Origin: Gammaproteobacteria bacterium
GTDB taxonomy: Bacteria > Pseudomonadota > Gammaproteobacteria > Eutrophobiales > Eutrophobiaceae
Direction: 5' to 3'
Assembly (NCBI GenBank): GCA_016193395.1
Contig: JACPSH010000030.1
Coordinates: forward strand, 1-32,017
DNA: 32,017 nt
This document shows, one piece after another, positions 1-8,249 of the stretch (position 1 is its first letter; the number at the start of each line of letters is the position of its first letter). The notes beneath the pieces are model-generated. The model saw nothing but the letters and a program-made list of their open reading frames with translations. It had not been told where the DNA came from and did no database searches. Position numbers and translations under genes: made by a program.

Positions 1-422
1 CCGATGTGAGTGGCGATCAAATCGGCGCTGTGCAGCGCCTCGCTTCGAGCGCCTTCCGGGCCGATCACCACGACCGAGAGCGCGGCGGCTCGCAGCATTG
101 CGACATCGTTACGCCCGTTACCGATTGCAACAACCCGCCGGCGCCCGATCTGGGTCACCCACCGGCGCTTGTCCTCTCCCGTACGCACTATCGTCAAATG
201 CACCGGCAGACCGCGCAGGGATCGTGCAGCACTGCCAAAGGTGTCCGCGGTCAGGACGTGAATGGTGAACGTCCTGGCGAGCCGCCGCAGACGCCGCTTG
301 ACGCCTGGAAGCAGACGCCCATCGAGGGCCAGCGTGCCGTTGAAATCGAGCAGCACGTGCGTCAGGCGTAACGCCCGCTTTCCCGGTATCGAGACGCGGA
401 GACCGTGGGGCTTTGGAATCAT
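1..422 (-). CDS. HAD-family soluble P-type-ATPase-like phosphatase (3' end outside window)
   Basis: I translated this by hand on the minus strand from an ATG at 422. The frame stays open to the window edge, giving about 140 residues. HAD motifs are visible: motif I DFNGT at about residues 26-30 (Asp26 nucleophile, with Asn where many phosphatases have a second Asp), a motif II-like LTAD at about 57-60, a Lys near 85, and motif IV GNGRND at about 101-106. This pattern, without membrane segments or a cap domain, fits the 'soluble P-type ATPase' group (COG4087), whose members are about this long, so only a few residues should be missing. The substrate is unknown. It starts 33 bp after the antiporter stop on the same strand, so it is probably co-transcribed with that gene under the fluoride riboswitch (inference). 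No strong ribosome binding site is seen. Confidence 0.8.
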   Translation of the reverse strand, partial: MIPKPHGLRVSIPGKRALRLTHVLLDFNGTLALDGRLLPGVKRRLRRLARTFTIHVLTADTFGSAARSLRGLPVHLTIVRTGEDKRRWVTQIGRRRVVAIGNGRNDVAMLRAAALSVVVIGPEGARSEALHSADLIATHI

Positions 423-455
423 ATTATCCAGAAACGGCGCTGACCATTCGGAAGT

Positions 456-1613
456 TCATGCCTCATCGCCGTAGATATCCACAATGTCCTCCGAGTGCAC
501 GGGCATGAACCACTTCTGCGCAATGAACGTCGGAATCACCGCGCTGGCGACCACGACGCCGACCAGCACAGAATACTGGACTTCGTTGATGTACCCCGCG
601 TTCAGGCCAAACACGCTGGAGATCGTGCCAAAGGTCAGGCCCGTGCTCATGAGAAGCGTGACGTACACTTCGCCCTGCGGAAGATACCGCTTCGCGAGGA
701 AATATACGCCTATGAACTTTGTCATCATCTTGAGCAGGAACAGCACCATGAACAGGCCAAGCGCGGAATAGATCAACGGCAACGAGATTTTCAGCCCGCC
801 GACGATGAAGAACAACGGCGTGATCACCGCGTAGGCGACCGTCCGGAGACGATTGCGCAGCTCCTTTGTCTGGGAGGTCTCGCCGAAGTGCTTCGACATC
901 AGCAGACCGAGTAGGAACGCGGGCAAAACGGCGTGCCCGTCTCCGAGGTTGGCGAAATAGATGAAGACCAGCAACAACAGGAATATATATTTGATTTCCG
1001 GCTCGATGACTTTGTTCTTCAGGCCGGGATGCTCGATCACATGGTGCGAGAAATTCACCGCACCGACAATGACGAGAATCGAAACCACCACGAACAGCGC
1101 CGTGTATGCCGTCGGCTTCAGAAACACGATGCTGAGTGCGAGCGCAGTGCCCATATCCGTAATGAATGTGGCGGCCATCAATATTTTGCCGAGCTCCGTT
1201 CGGTTTAGCCGCGTTTCGACGAGCACGGCGTAGACGACCGCAAGCGAGGTCGTGGACAGGGCGATACCCGCTATCAGCGCGGCGTTCCAGTCCCAACCCG
1301 CGACAAACCGTGCAAACAGAAAAACGCCCACGCAAGGCAGAAGGAATGAAAAGAAGCCGATCAGGAAACTTTCCTTGAACTTCTCCTTCATCAGCGCCGT
1401 ATCAATCTCGGTCCCCGCAAGATAAGTGAGCAGGATGCCGCCAAAGGTCGCCATGTACTGCATCCATTCCTCCGTGCGCAGTCCCAGGCTCCCGGCGATC
1501 GCGCCGAGCGTGATTTCGATGATGGCGACCGAAAGGCCAAACCGCAGCGACAGCAGGCTCGCCATGAAAATAATGAGGCCAACGATGACGGGGATGGGGT
1601 CTGCTAGGGGCAT
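456..1613 (-). CDS. CPA2-family cation:proton antiporter under a fluoride riboswitch
   Basis: This 385-residue integral membrane protein consists almost wholly of hydrophobic segments, about 11-13 helices, and has the Na+/H+ exchanger (Kef/NapA-like) fold. The helix that carries the ion-binding pair in this superfamily reads ATFITDMGTALA, with Thr-Asp near residues 152-153 (Asp-Asp in NapA, Gln-Asp in KefC). There is no C-terminal RCK/TrkA-N domain, so it is not a full Kef channel. A GTG at 1619 extends the frame by two codons. I chose the ATG at 1613 because AAGGAG lies five bases before it and would abut the GTG. The leader carries a fluoride riboswitch. Antiporters are a known class of fluoride-riboswitch targets, so a role in fluoride or proton homeostasis is likely. 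The actual ions are not determined. Confidence 0.85.
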   Translation of the reverse strand: MPLADPIPVIVGLIIFMASLLSLRFGLSVAIIEITLGAIAGSLGLRTEEWMQYMATFGGILLTYLAGTEIDTALMKEKFKESFLIGFFSFLLPCVGVFLFARFVAGWDWNAALIAGIALSTTSLAVVYAVLVETRLNRTELGKILMAATFITDMGTALALSIVFLKPTAYTALFVVVSILVIVGAVNFSHHVIEHPGLKNKVIEPEIKYIFLLLLVFIYFANLGDGHAVLPAFLLGLLMSKHFGETSQTKELRNRLRTVAYAVITPLFFIVGGLKISLPLIYSALGLFMVLFLLKMMTKFIGVYFLAKRYLPQGEVYVTLLMSTGLTFGTISSVFGLNAGYINEVQYSVLVGVVVASAVIPTFIAQKWFMPVHSEDIVDIYGDEA

Positions 1614-1675
1614 ATTCACTCCTTCGTCGTGATATGACGGTGCCGGTTAAACGGATTTTTCCCCGATTACGGGGA

Positions 1676-1732
1676 CAGGCATCATCAGCCCGGGCGGGCG
1701 GTTGAACTACAGGAGGAATGCCATCTCCCTGT
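1676..1732 (-). promoter_or_regulatory. Fluoride riboswitch (crcB motif) aptamer
   Basis: Read on the minus strand, the segment has all the landmarks of the fluoride aptamer. It opens with CAGGGAGATGGCATTCC. P1 forms between CAGG-AG and CTCCTG. The invariant stretch CAACCGCCC follows, then a P2 hairpin (GCCC/GGGC), then GCTGATGATGCC. The pseudoknot is GGCAT (about 1717-1721) with ATGCC (1679-1683). The order matches the known Thermotoga petrophila aptamer (GATGAGGCC..., AAACTGCCC, GGGCTGATGGCCT). A hairpin follows (CCCCG-TAAT-CGGGG, 1661-1674), but As rather than Us come after it, so it is not a classical terminator. The P1 strand CTCCT is complementary to the antiporter Shine-Dalgarno AGGAG, which suggests control of translation (inference). 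Confidence 0.9.
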
Positions 1733-1743
1733 CAGCGCCCTCA

Positions 1744-1749
1744 AGTATA
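1744..1749 (-). promoter_or_regulatory. Promoter -10 box for the riboswitch leader
   Basis: TATACT on the minus strand lies about 11 bases before the aptamer. Initiation about 7 bases downstream, near 1737, would start the transcript just before P1, as is usual for riboswitch leaders. No convincing -35 hexamer is seen 16-18 bases upstream. On the opposite strand a TACACT at 1815-1820 could serve crcB, leaving a leader of only about 9-15 bases. Confidence 0.5.
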
Positions 1750-1835
1750 CCCCAGCGAGCCGCGTGGATTCAGCGATCCGCCGCGGCCGGTATTCGTGGA
1801 ACACGGACTTGCGCTACACTCCGGCGGGGCGAAGC

Positions 1836-2222
1836 ATGACGGACCTTCTCTGGATTTCGCTGGGCGCGATTGTGGGGGCGAATCTGCGGTTCGCGGTCGG
1901 CACGTGGGCCGCGAATGCGCTGTCGCCGTCATTGCCGTACGGCACGCTTATCGTCAACACCACCGGCAGCTTCGTGCTTGGATTCTTCCTCATCTGGACA
2001 TCCGAGCGCGTGCTCGCCGATCCTCACTGGAGATTGCTCGTCGCGATAGGTTTCTGCGGCGCCTACACGACCTTTTCGAGCTACAGCTTCGAGACCCTCA
2101 AACTGCTGGAAGGCGGCAATTTCGTCGCGGCCATTGGAAATTTCCTTGCCAACAACCTGCTCGCGCTGCTCGCCGTCCTGGGCGGAGCAGTACTGGCGAG
2201 GGCGGTGCAACATGCCGGCTGA
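1836..2222 (+). CDS. crcB: Fluoride ion channel CrcB/FluC
   Basis: CrcB/FluC forms dual-topology dimers that let fluoride leave the cell. The 128-residue product has four hydrophobic segments. It carries the family signatures GAIVGANLRF near the N terminus, GTLIVNTTGSFVLGF (the Asn of the pore-lining segment) and GFCGAYTTFSSYSFE (the central Phe/Thr/Ser polar track). An upstream ATG at 1764 would add 24 polar residues absent from the family, so I start at 1836, which gives the normal length. The gene overlaps the DUF190 gene by 11 bp. It is divergent from the riboswitch-controlled antiporter, and the aptamer is in the wrong orientation to act on crcB. The location beside rarA is conserved in Pseudomonas-like genomes. 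Confidence 0.93.
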   Translation: MTDLLWISLGAIVGANLRFAVGTWAANALSPSLPYGTLIVNTTGSFVLGFFLIWTSERVLADPHWRLLVAIGFCGAYTTFSSYSFETLKLLEGGNFVAAIGNFLANNLLALLAVLGGAVLARAVQHAG

Positions 2223-2523
2223 AGCCGTGAAGGTCTCGGTGTATGTCAACGAGGCCGACCAGTGGCGGCACTTGCCGCTGCACCTTGAAATCCTGCGCAT
2301 GCTGCACGAACAGGGACTGGCCGGCGGCACCGTGCTCCGCGCGGTGGCCGGCTTCACCGGTCAGGGAGGAGTGCAGTCCACGTCGCTCGTGGACGTTGGC
2401 GGCAAGCTACCGCTGGTGATCGAGTTCATCGACAGCCCGGAGGCGGTCGAACGGGTGATGCCGCTGCTGAAACAGATGGCCGGTTCACGGCTTATCGTGC
2501 GCCAGACGGTGGAGCGGGCTTGA
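2212..2523 (+). CDS. DUF190 family protein
   Basis: The product is a small soluble protein of 103 residues, starting MPAEAVKVSVYVNEADQW. It matches the DUF190 (PF02641) pattern: an N-terminal beta strand, then HLEILRMLHEQGLAGGTVLRAVAGF, and later SLVDVGGKLPLVIEFID. The fold resembles PII-like ferredoxin-type proteins, and the function is not established. The ATG at 2212 lies inside the end of crcB in another frame, so the two are translationally coupled. DUF190 genes are recurrent crcB partners, which suggests an accessory or regulatory role in fluoride export (inference). The gene ends only 7 bp before the end of the convergent rarA. Confidence 0.85.
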   Translation: MPAEAVKVSVYVNEADQWRHLPLHLEILRMLHEQGLAGGTVLRAVAGFTGQGGVQSTSLVDVGGKLPLVIEFIDSPEAVERVMPLLKQMAGSRLIVRQTVERA

Positions 2524-2530
2524 CGCCGGA

Positions 2531-3835
2531 TTACTTGCGGTGTTTCGCGTCCAGCGCGCGCAGATGCGCAAGCTTCTCCGCGATCCTTGCTTCGAGGCCG
2601 CGATCAGTCGGCTCGTAGTAGCGCCGGCCTTCGAGTTCATCCGGAAAGTATCGCTCGCCGGCGGCGTAGGCCTCCGGCTCGTCGTGCGCGTACCGGTATT
2701 CCCTGCCGTAGCCCAGTTCCTTCATCAGTTTGGTCGGCGCGTTGCGCAGGTGCACAGGGACTTCCAGCGAGCCGTGCGTCTTCGCATCTTCGGTCGCCTC
2801 GCCGAATGCCTTGTACACCGCGTTGCTCTTCGGCGCGCAGGCGAGATAGATGATCGCCTGGGCTATCGCGAGTTCGCCCTCGGGTGATCCCAATCGCTCC
2901 TGCGTATCCCAGGCATCGAGTGCGATGCTCAACGCGCGCGGATCGGCATTGCCGATATCTTCGGCCGCCATGCGCACCACTCTCCTCGCGATGTACAGGG
3001 GATCGCAACCGCCATCCAGCATTCGAGCAAACCAGTAGAGCGAGGCATCCGGCGCGGAACCACGCACGGATTTGTGCAGGGCCGAAATCAGGTCATAAAA
3101 CGCCTCGCCCTGCTTGTCGAATCGCCGCAGGCCCCCGGCAGCGACCTCACGGATCAGATCGATGTCTATTGTCTTAACCTGCACCAGGTCAGATGCTATT
3201 TCGAGCAGGTTGAGGGCGCGGCGCGCATCGCCGTCCGCGGCGCGTGCCAGGAGTTCCAATGCGCCTGATTCGATTTCCAGATCAAGATTACCGAGGCCAT
3301 GTTCCCTGTCGTGCAGGGCGCGCTGGATGACGGACTCAATTTCGGCCTGCTCCAGCGGCTTCAGTACATAAACGCGGACCCTGGACAGCAACGCATTGTT
3401 TAATTCAAAGGACGGATTTTCGGCGGTCGCACCGATAAACGTGATGGTTCCATCCTCGACGTGCGGCAGGAAGGCATCCTGCTGGGACTTGTTGAAGCGG
3501 TGCGCCTCGTCGACGAACAGCACCGTGTCGCGGTTGTACACGTCGCGGTACTGGCGCGCCCGCTCGATGGATTCCCGAATTTCCTTCACGCCGCTCAAGA
3601 CCGCAGAGATTTGCAGGAACTGGGCGTTGCAGGTTTCCGCGATCATGCGCGCAAGCGTGGTCTTGCCCGTGCCGGGCGGTCCCCAGAACACCATCGAATG
3701 CAGCCGGCCGGTCTCGATGGCCTGCCGCAACGGACGGCCAGCCGCGAGCAGGTGGGACTGGCCGACGAAGTCCTCAAGCTTGCGCGGCCGGATGCGATCG
3801 GCGAGGGGGTGGAAGTCTTCAGGCGTTTTGGTCAT
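2531..3835 (-). CDS. rarA: Replication-associated recombination protein RarA (MgsA), AAA+ ATPase
   Basis: RarA is an AAA+ ATPase related to clamp loaders. It acts at stalled replication forks and is known to interact with SSB. The 434-residue length is typical. Visible elements are the N-terminal [16 protein letters not shown], Walker A GPPGTGKT at about 52-59, Walker [11 protein letters not shown] at about 105-114, sensor 1 [13 protein letters not shown], and an arginine finger region LLSRVRVY. The C-terminal oligomerisation domain includes [12 protein letters not shown]-type sequence and [13 protein letters not shown]. The gene follows lolA on the same strand after 62 bp, in the conserved ftsK-lolA-rarA order. 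In many relatives serS comes next, but here the convergent DUF190/crcB pair occupies that place. Confidence 0.96.
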   Translation of the reverse strand: MTKTPEDFHPLADRIRPRKLEDFVGQSHLLAAGRPLRQAIETGRLHSMVFWGPPGTGKTTLARMIAETCNAQFLQISAVLSGVKEIRESIERARQYRDVYNRDTVLFVDEAHRFNKSQQDAFLPHVEDGTITFIGATAENPSFELNNALLSRVRVYVLKPLEQAEIESVIQRALHDREHGLGNLDLEIESGALELLARAADGDARRALNLLEIASDLVQVKTIDIDLIREVAAGGLRRFDKQGEAFYDLISALHKSVRGSAPDASLYWFARMLDGGCDPLYIARRVVRMAAEDIGNADPRALSIALDAWDTQERLGSPEGELAIAQAIIYLACAPKSNAVYKAFGEATEDAKTHGSLEVPVHLRNAPTKLMKELGYGREYRYAHDEPEAYAAGERYFPDELEGRRYYEPTDRGLEARIAEKLAHLRALDAKHRK

Positions 3836-3897
3836 TGCAGGATTCCAGCCAATCCCCCTCCCCCGACCGGTTCCATTCGCGGGCGACGCGGAGAGGT

Positions 3898-4572
3898 TCA
3901 GGGTTGCGCGGGAGCCGGTGCGTCACCGGGCCCGGGCTCACGGTTGTCAATCACGTCTATCCCTTCGGGCGGCGTGAACTCAAAAAGTTCTGGTTTCAGG
4001 ACAGGATTGCGCTTCGTGTCCTTGAAGACAATATCGGTCTTCTGGCCCAGGTTGTCGTGCAGGATCATGCCGCCAAGGTCGCGATCGCGGAAACCGAGCA
4101 ACACGGCCTTGTACTGGGAGTCGATATTGCGCGGGGTCAGCTCCAGCCAGTCCACCCCTCCCGCTTCGCCCAGGTCAATGACGACGTAGTGCGTGTTGAC
4201 GTCGACGTACCCGCCCAGCACTTCCGCCGGCGTGTCGTCCAGCGACTGCGCGACGTCCTTGATCGTGACCTGTTCCAAATCCTCGTCGTAGATCCAGAGG
4301 GTGACGCCATTGCTTATGATGTACTGCGAATAGGGTTCCCAATACGCCCAGTGAAACTTGCCCGGCCGGTGGATGTAGACGACACCGACCGACTTCTCGA
4401 TCTGCTCCCCCCGTTCGTTGGTCAGCGTCTGCTCGAAAGCGGAACTGAAGCCGTCGAGGCCCTCAAGGAATTCATCGAGCGCGGTGGCGGGCGCCTGTTC
4501 CTGCGCAAAAACGGAAAGCGAAAAACAGATCATCGCGAGCAGAGAGACCGCGATGAATAGAGCCAGCCGCAT
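3898..4572 (-). CDS. lolA: Outer-membrane lipoprotein carrier protein LolA
   Basis: LolA is the periplasmic chaperone that carries lipoproteins from the LolCDE complex to LolB at the outer membrane. From the ATG at 4572 the product is 224 residues, with a clear signal peptide ([20 protein letters not shown], cleavage after VFA). The mature part shows LolA features: [56 protein letters not shown] and a late [14 protein letters not shown]. The frame is open up to 4725, but the extra 51 residues would precede the signal peptide and come from a hairpin-rich spacer, so I reject that start. The C terminus ends in an unusual Pro/Ala/Gly-rich tail. The neighbours are ftsK upstream and rarA downstream. 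Confidence 0.93.
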   Translation of the reverse strand: MRLALFIAVSLLAMICFSLSVFAQEQAPATALDEFLEGLDGFSSAFEQTLTNERGEQIEKSVGVVYIHRPGKFHWAYWEPYSQYIISNGVTLWIYDEDLEQVTIKDVAQSLDDTPAEVLGGYVDVNTHYVVIDLGEAGGVDWLELTPRNIDSQYKAVLLGFRDRDLGGMILHDNLGQKTDIVFKDTKRNPVLKPELFEFTPPEGIDVIDNREPGPGDAPAPAQP

Positions 4573-4591
4573 TGCTTCCACGAGGGCTGGG

Positions 4592-4692
4592 TTCCGGATG
4601 CGGCCTGCGGCCGATCCGGAATGACGGACGAACATGGACCCCGGGTATCGGCGCAGCCTGCCCCGGGCTTCGACCCGGGGCCGATTCCGGGG
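4592..4692. repeat. Palindromic repeats between ftsK and lolA
   Basis: Two strong inverted repeats sit in the 153-bp spacer. The first pairs TTCCGGAT (4592-4599) with ATCCGGAA (4614-4621) around an inner CGGCC/GGCCG. The second has a perfect CCCCGGG/CCCGGGG stem with loop CTTCGA (4661-4680), nested inside an imperfect outer pair (4639-4652 with 4679-4692). They resemble repetitive extragenic palindromes and could cause RNA processing or attenuation between ftsK and lolA. No U-tract follows, so I do not call a terminator. Confidence 0.6.
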
Positions 4693-4725
4693 TGATGGAA
4701 TCTCGGCCGGTCTGAAAAGTCCCAT

Positions 4726-7023
4726 TCAGTCTGCCGGCGGAGGTTCGGCGAGGATCTCGCGATTACCGTTCGCTTCCAGCGGTCCGACGAGTCCGCTCTT
4801 CTCCATCTCCTCGACCATGCGCGCGGCGCGGTTATAGCCGATCTTGAGCCGCCGCTGGATGTAGGAGATCGACGCCCTGCGCGTCTCCGTGACGATGCGC
4901 ACCGCCTCGTCGTAAAGCGGATCCGCGTCTTCCGGGACCGTTTCAATCCCGGGAATCGGCTCGGCGCCGCCTTCGGACGGGCCGCGCAGGATTTCCGTCA
5001 GGTAATCCGGCTCGCCGCGCGACTTGATGTTCTGGACGACCTTGTGCACCTCGTCATCATCGACAAAGGCGCCATGCACGCGCACCGGGATGCTCGTGCC
5101 GCCCGGCAGGAACAGCATGTCGCCGTGGCCAAGCAGGCTCTCCGCCCCCATCTGGTCGAGGATGGTGCGCGAATCCACCTTCGCGGAGACCTGGAACGCG
5201 ATCCGGCACGGTATGTTGGCCTTGATGAGGCCGGTGATGACGTCCACGGAAGGCCGTTGCGTCGCCAGGATCAGATGGATCCCGGATGCCCGCGCCTTTT
5301 GCGCGAGCCGCGCGATCAGCTCTTCCACCTTCTTGCCGACCGTCATCATCATGTCAGCGAACTCGTCCACGACCACGACGACGAACGGCAGGGCTTCGAG
5401 CTGCGGCGCCTGCTCGCCGGGCAGGACCGCCTCGAAGGTCGGATCGGGCAGCGGCGAACCGCGGATTTCGGCCTCCTTGATCTTGCGGTTGTAGCCGCTG
5501 ATGTTGCGCACGCCGAGCGCGGCCATGAGCCGGTAGCGGCGCTCCATTTCCGCCACGCACCAGCGCAGGGCATTGCCCGCTTCGCGCATGTCCGTCACCA
5601 CGGGCGTCAGAAGGTGTGGGATGCCCTCGTAGACGGACAGTTCCAGCATCTTCGGATCGATCATGATCAGGCGCACGTCCCGCGCCGTCGCCTTGTAGAG
5701 GATACTGAGGATCATCGCATTCAGGGCCACCGACTTGCCGGAGCCCGTGGTCCCTGCCACCAGCAGGTGCGGCATGCGGTTGAGTTCAGTCACTACCGGC
5801 CGGCCACCGATGTCCTTGCCGAGCGCCAGCACCAGTGGCGATTGCGTCGATTCGTATTCCACCGATTTCAGGATTTCTCCGAGCGTCACCAGCTCGCGGT
5901 GTTCGTTGGGGATCTCGAGTCCGACGACCGACTTCCCGGGGATCACGTCCACGACGCGCACGCTGATCACCGACAGCGATCGCGCGATGTCCTTGGCCAG
6001 ATTGCTGATCTGGCTGCCCTTGACGCCGGGCGCCGGCTGCAGCTCGAAACGCGTGATCACCGGTCCGGGGTGGACTTCCACGACTTGTACGTCGACGCCG
6101 AAATCGCGCAGCTTGATTTCCACCTGCCGCGACATGGCCTCGAGGGCCTCGGTGGAGTAGCGTCCCTTCGGTGGCGGCGGCTCATCAAGCAGATCGAGCG
6201 GAGGCAGGACGGAATCGGCGGGCGGGGCAAACAGGTGTTCCTGTTTTTCCTTCAGCACCCGCACCCCGGGCCTGGGCTCGCCGATCACCGGCTCGATGCG
6301 CGGCGGCAGCCGATGCTCGACCTTCTCCTGCTCTCGCGCCACGTGCACTTCGCGTTCGCGTTTCGCATGGCGGCCTTCGCGCGCCTCCCGCATGCGGCCG
6401 ATCCACTCGTTGAGTTGCGCGCCCAGTTCCAGCGTCAAGTAACCGGTCTTGTCCATCAGCCAGAGCCACGACAAACCCGAGTACAGCGTCACGCCGATCA
6501 GGAACATGGCCAGCATGACCAGCGTGCCGCCCAGTTCACCGAACAGGAGCAGCAGCAGCGAGCCGGTGCCGTCGCCGAAAATGCCGCCCGCCCCACTCAC
6601 GCCATGCGGCAGGTGTGGGCCGGCCTGAAAATACATCCAGGCCAGTCCGCAACCGCCGGCAAACGCCAGGATGAATCCCAGCACGCGCAAACCGAACTGG
6701 AAGTGGTTGAACGGCTCCTGCCGGCTGCGGGACTGAAACAGCCGCCAGCCATCGAAGAGGAGGATGAAGGGCATCAGGTTACCCAGGTAACCGAGAAGGT
6801 AGAGCAGCAGGTTCGCGATCCACGCGCCGGCGACTCCGCCGCTGTTGCGCACGAGTTCCGATGCCCCGGCCTGTGACCAGCCCGGATCGTCCGCATGAAA
6901 CGTCAACAGGGACATTTCCAGGAAGATCGCGGCCGCGACCAGGGCAATGAAGCTGATTTCCTTGATGTTGCGGACCCAGGGTCCGGAGCGGAGGGATTCG
7001 CGTTTCTTCGAGGCCTGCGCCAC
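4726..7023 (-). CDS. ftsK: DNA translocase FtsK
   Basis: FtsK is the septal DNA pump that clears chromosome ends and activates XerCD at dif. The 765-residue length is the compact form, with a short linker. The N-terminal 200 residues hold four hydrophobic segments, followed by a charged linker to about residue 290. The motor domain has Walker A GTTGSGKS near 424-431 and Walker [11 protein letters not shown] near 555, followed by [34 protein letters not shown]. The C-terminal winged-helix gamma domain (about 695-760) ends with [31 protein letters not shown] and recognises KOPS. The start is a GTG at 7023, preceded by AAAGGG at a good distance. An extended -10 promoter lies at 7077-7082. Confidence 0.96.
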   Translation of the reverse strand: MAQASKKRESLRSGPWVRNIKEISFIALVAAAIFLEMSLLTFHADDPGWSQAGASELVRNSGGVAGAWIANLLLYLLGYLGNLMPFILLFDGWRLFQSRSRQEPFNHFQFGLRVLGFILAFAGGCGLAWMYFQAGPHLPHGVSGAGGIFGDGTGSLLLLLFGELGGTLVMLAMFLIGVTLYSGLSWLWLMDKTGYLTLELGAQLNEWIGRMREAREGRHAKREREVHVAREQEKVEHRLPPRIEPVIGEPRPGVRVLKEKQEHLFAPPADSVLPPLDLLDEPPPPKGRYSTEALEAMSRQVEIKLRDFGVDVQVVEVHPGPVITRFELQPAPGVKGSQISNLAKDIARSLSVISVRVVDVIPGKSVVGLEIPNEHRELVTLGEILKSVEYESTQSPLVLALGKDIGGRPVVTELNRMPHLLVAGTTGSGKSVALNAMILSILYKATARDVRLIMIDPKMLELSVYEGIPHLLTPVVTDMREAGNALRWCVAEMERRYRLMAALGVRNISGYNRKIKEAEIRGSPLPDPTFEAVLPGEQAPQLEALPFVVVVVDEFADMMMTVGKKVEELIARLAQKARASGIHLILATQRPSVDVITGLIKANIPCRIAFQVSAKVDSRTILDQMGAESLLGHGDMLFLPGGTSIPVRVHGAFVDDDEVHKVVQNIKSRGEPDYLTEILRGPSEGGAEPIPGIETVPEDADPLYDEAVRIVTETRRASISYIQRRLKIGYNRAARMVEEMEKSGLVGPLEANGNREILAEPPPAD

Positions 7024-7076
7024 ACTTAAACCCTTTTGGTGAAAAACATCTATATGATTTTGTTTCTCAAGAGGGA

Positions 7077-7082
7077 ATTATA
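7077..7082 (-). promoter_or_regulatory. Extended -10 promoter of ftsK
   Basis: On the minus strand the sequence TGGTATAAT is a perfect extended -10 element (TG, one base, TATAAT). It lies about 54 bases before the GTG of ftsK. No good -35 hexamer is visible, as is common for extended -10 promoters. The short stretch from here to the gene is AT-rich, unlike its surroundings. Confidence 0.6.
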
Positions 7083-7145
7083 CCATTTTCTGCGGGTTTC
7101 CGGGAGCCGCGCCAGGCCGCGAGGCCCCCACCGCGGACTGGGTGC

Positions 7146-7364
7146 TAACAGGGTGATGCAAAACCCCGTTTTGCATCACCCCGTGGCGTCCCAGGGCAGA
7201 TTTCCTGCTCCTGCGAAATCTGCACTTCCGCCATCCCTGGCGGTCGGACCGGACGCATCGCATATCAAACACGCGAGTGTTTGAGATGCGGAGCGAGGCC
7301 GAAGCGGTGCTTTGGCCGAGCGAGATGCAAAAGTCCATGGATGGACTTTTGCATCAACCTGTTA
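7146..7364. repeat. Hairpin-array element, copy 1
   Basis: A non-coding element of about 219 bp bounded by 18-bp inverted repeats with one mismatch: TAACAGGGTGATGCAAAA at 7146-7163 and its complement at 7347-7364. Inside are consecutive hairpins. 7151-7181 has a 14-bp stem and loop CCC. 7196-7223 has a 9-bp stem and loop CTGCTCCTGC. 7228-7243 is CCGCC-ATCCCT-GGCGG. 7259-7290 has a 14-bp stem with one mismatch. 7297-7317 has a 9-bp stem with one wobble pair. 7324-7355 has a perfect 15-bp stem and a two-base loop. The 20-base core TTCCGCCATCCCTGGCGGTC (7226-7245) is identical in copy 2 at 13231-13250. It has no coding capacity and occupies most of the ftsK/hydrolase divergent spacer. Confidence 0.8.
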
Positions 7365-7394
7365 ACGTAGCATGAGTGGGCCGCCCCGCCCACA

Positions 7395-8240
7395 ATGGGG
7401 CCCCGATCCGTGGACCTACTCCGCCGCATGCTCGCTTCACTGCTGACGATATTCATCAGCGTCTGGGTTCTGTTGAGCGCGCTCCTGTATTTCATGCAAC
7501 CGCGCTTCATCTATTACCCCTCGACGGCCCTGGCCGGGAAGCCGTCCGACATCGGCCTGGAGTATCAGGACCTCGAACTGCGCACGGCCGACGGCGTGCG
7601 CTTGCACGGCTGGCTCGTCCCTCACCCGCAATCGCGGCTGATGCTGCTATTCCTGCATGGCAACGCCGGGAATATCAGCCATCGACTGGATTTCATCCGT
7701 GTATTCCACGACATGGGGCTGGCAGTCCTGATGCTCGATTACCGCGGTTACGGCCGGAGCGAAGGCCGGCCCACCGAGGAAGGGACCTACCAGGATGCCC
7801 TCGCCGCCTGGAGCGCCCTGACCCAGGATCGGGGGACCGCGCCGCGCGATATCGTCGTTTACGGACAGTCACTCGGCGGCGGCGTCGCGACGTGGCTTGC
7901 GGAGCGCATCACGCCCGGCGCCGTGATCCTCGAATCCGCGTTTACTTCGGTAACGGACATGGCACGGCACTATTACCCGTATCTGCCGGTCGGCCTGCTC
8001 ACCCGCATACGCTACCCGAACATCGAGCGCGTGCCCCGCATCCATTCACCCATCCTGTTCATTCACAGCAGGACCGACGAAATCGTGCCTTATGAATTCG
8101 GCGCCACGCTGTTTGCGGCGGCAAACGAGCCGAAGTCCTTTCTCGAGATCCGCGGCGGGCATAACGATGGCTTCTACGTGAGCATGGACGCCTACACAAG
8201 GGGCATTGCCAAGTTCCTCCGGAAACATCTGGGAACCTGA
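7395..8240 (+). CDS. Membrane-anchored alpha/beta hydrolase (Bem46/ABHD-like)
   Basis: A serine hydrolase of 281 residues with an N-terminal membrane anchor (about residues 12-34), so the catalytic domain is probably periplasmic or membrane-facing. Visible alpha/beta-hydrolase features are the oxyanion loop LHGNAG (88-93), DYRGYGRSEG (115-124), the nucleophile elbow GQSLGG with Ser159, then Asp228 (SRTDEIVP) and His256 (GGHNDGF). The arrangement matches the ABHD12/13-Bem46 group, whose bacterial substrates are generally unknown. An alternative start at 7428 (second Met, MLASLLTIF) would remove 11 residues and still keep the anchor. The hairpin-array element lies just upstream. Its link to the next gene is loose, because a likely promoter lies between them. 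Confidence 0.85.
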   Translation: MGPRSVDLLRRMLASLLTIFISVWVLLSALLYFMQPRFIYYPSTALAGKPSDIGLEYQDLELRTADGVRLHGWLVPHPQSRLMLLFLHGNAGNISHRLDFIRVFHDMGLAVLMLDYRGYGRSEGRPTEEGTYQDALAAWSALTQDRGTAPRDIVVYGQSLGGGVATWLAERITPGAVILESAFTSVTDMARHYYPYLPVGLLTRIRYPNIERVPRIHSPILFIHSRTDEIVPYEFGATLFAAANEPKSFLEIRGGHNDGFYVSMDAYTRGIAKFLRKHLGT

Positions 8241-8249
8241 GGCATGTGC

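Noticed and set aside
1661-1674. Rho-independent terminator after the riboswitch
   Set aside because: The CCCCG/CGGGG hairpin is followed by As on the transcribed strand, not by a U-tract.
1764-1835. Longer start for crcB
   Set aside because: It would add 24 polar residues absent from the family, and the stretch probably holds the promoter.
4573-4725. Longer start for lolA
   Set aside because: The signal peptide begins at 4572, and the upstream codons lie in palindromic spacer.
5044-6876. 610-codon open frame on the plus strand
   Set aside because: It is antisense to ftsK, which has full family motifs on the minus strand. The frame is rich in His, Arg and Gln, as expected for a GC-rich shadow frame.
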